Below, one piece after another: positions 14,927 through 15,012 of a stretch of DNA of 15,012 nt. The notes beneath the pieces are model-generated. The model did no database searches. It was not told the origin of the DNA and worked only from the letters and a program-made list of their open reading frames with translations. How positions within the stretch are numbered: position 1 is the stretch's first letter; each line of letters opens with the position of its first letter. Source of the DNA: Muribaculaceae bacterium (lineage in GTDB: Bacteria > Bacteroidota > Bacteroidia > Bacteroidales > Muribaculaceae); the NCBI GenBank assembly GCA_009775195.1, contig VSPF01000065.1, positions 1 to 15,012 on the forward strand, given 5' to 3'. The position numbers were made by a program, and so were the translations under genes.

Positions 14927-15012
14927 AGGGTCAATCCGAAATGTCGGTGCATTAGAAAAAATGCTCGAAGAGCATTACTTTGCCGTAACCCCGGCCTTAC
15001 GAAGTTGGCCGG
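14927..15012 (+). repeat. Partial second copy of the hairpin-rich repeat, cut by the window end
   Basis: The order of parts matches the left half of 1-254. An AGGGT..ATC..AAA start (14927 onward) compares with AGGGTGTATCAAAAA. An A-run precedes a triloop hairpin (14960-14966 with 14970-14976, loop GAA). A CTTTG..GTAACCCC linker compares with CTTTTGTGGTTAACCCC. A GC hairpin follows (CCGGCC 14991-14996 with GGCCGG 15007-15012). Primary sequence is diverged while architecture is kept. The distance from the start to the first hairpin is longer here, so the left edge is uncertain. Confidence 0.6.

Overview
The window looks like a chromosomal segment of a Bacteroidota bacterium of the order Bacteroidales, possibly a Muribaculaceae-type gut commensal. 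The family-level guess is inference. Evidence: promoters fit the Bacteroides-type pattern (TTTG near -33, TAnnTTTG near -7), starts lack Shine-Dalgarno sequences, lipoprotein signal peptides precede surface or periplasmic hydrolases, and the protein families are typical of the group. Every gene lies on the + strand, and codon use looks broadly uniform, so nothing marks the genes as recently acquired.

Layout. (1) 1-254: a hairpin-rich, quasi-palindromic repeat with 15-bp terminal inverted repeats. (2) 285-2554: a D-2-hydroxyacid (glycerate-type) dehydrogenase and a FadL/OmpP1-type outer-membrane channel, whose stop and start overlap. (3) 2668-7008: a four-gene operon from a near-leaderless promoter, with ATGA overlaps at all three junctions. 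It encodes two tandem paralogous serine hydrolases of the class C beta-lactamase/PBP-like fold (both predicted lipoproteins), a GT2 glycosyltransferase and a GT-B glycosyltransferase. This points to making, and trimming or editing, an envelope glycan; the product is unknown. (4) 7089-9944: a large periplasmic M16 zinc peptidase, followed by a heptanucleotide tandem array and a strong terminator. (5) 10092-14536: carA-carB (carbamoyl phosphate synthetase, for arginine and pyrimidine synthesis) behind a near-consensus promoter that starts in the preceding terminator's T-tract. (6) 14537-15012: no protein gene seen. It holds a candidate 80-nt small RNA or leader (promoter plus strong terminator) and the start of a second repeat like the one at 1-254, cut by the window end.

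Most notable points: the repeat family, present at both ends of the window; the double-hydrolase/double-glycosyltransferase operon; a changed active-site motif in one hydrolase; a CarB whose second ATP-grasp and allosteric domains read like animal CPS1, including most effector-contact residues; the heptad array; and the candidate small RNA. I found no CRISPR array, tRNA, rRNA, transposase or phage gene.
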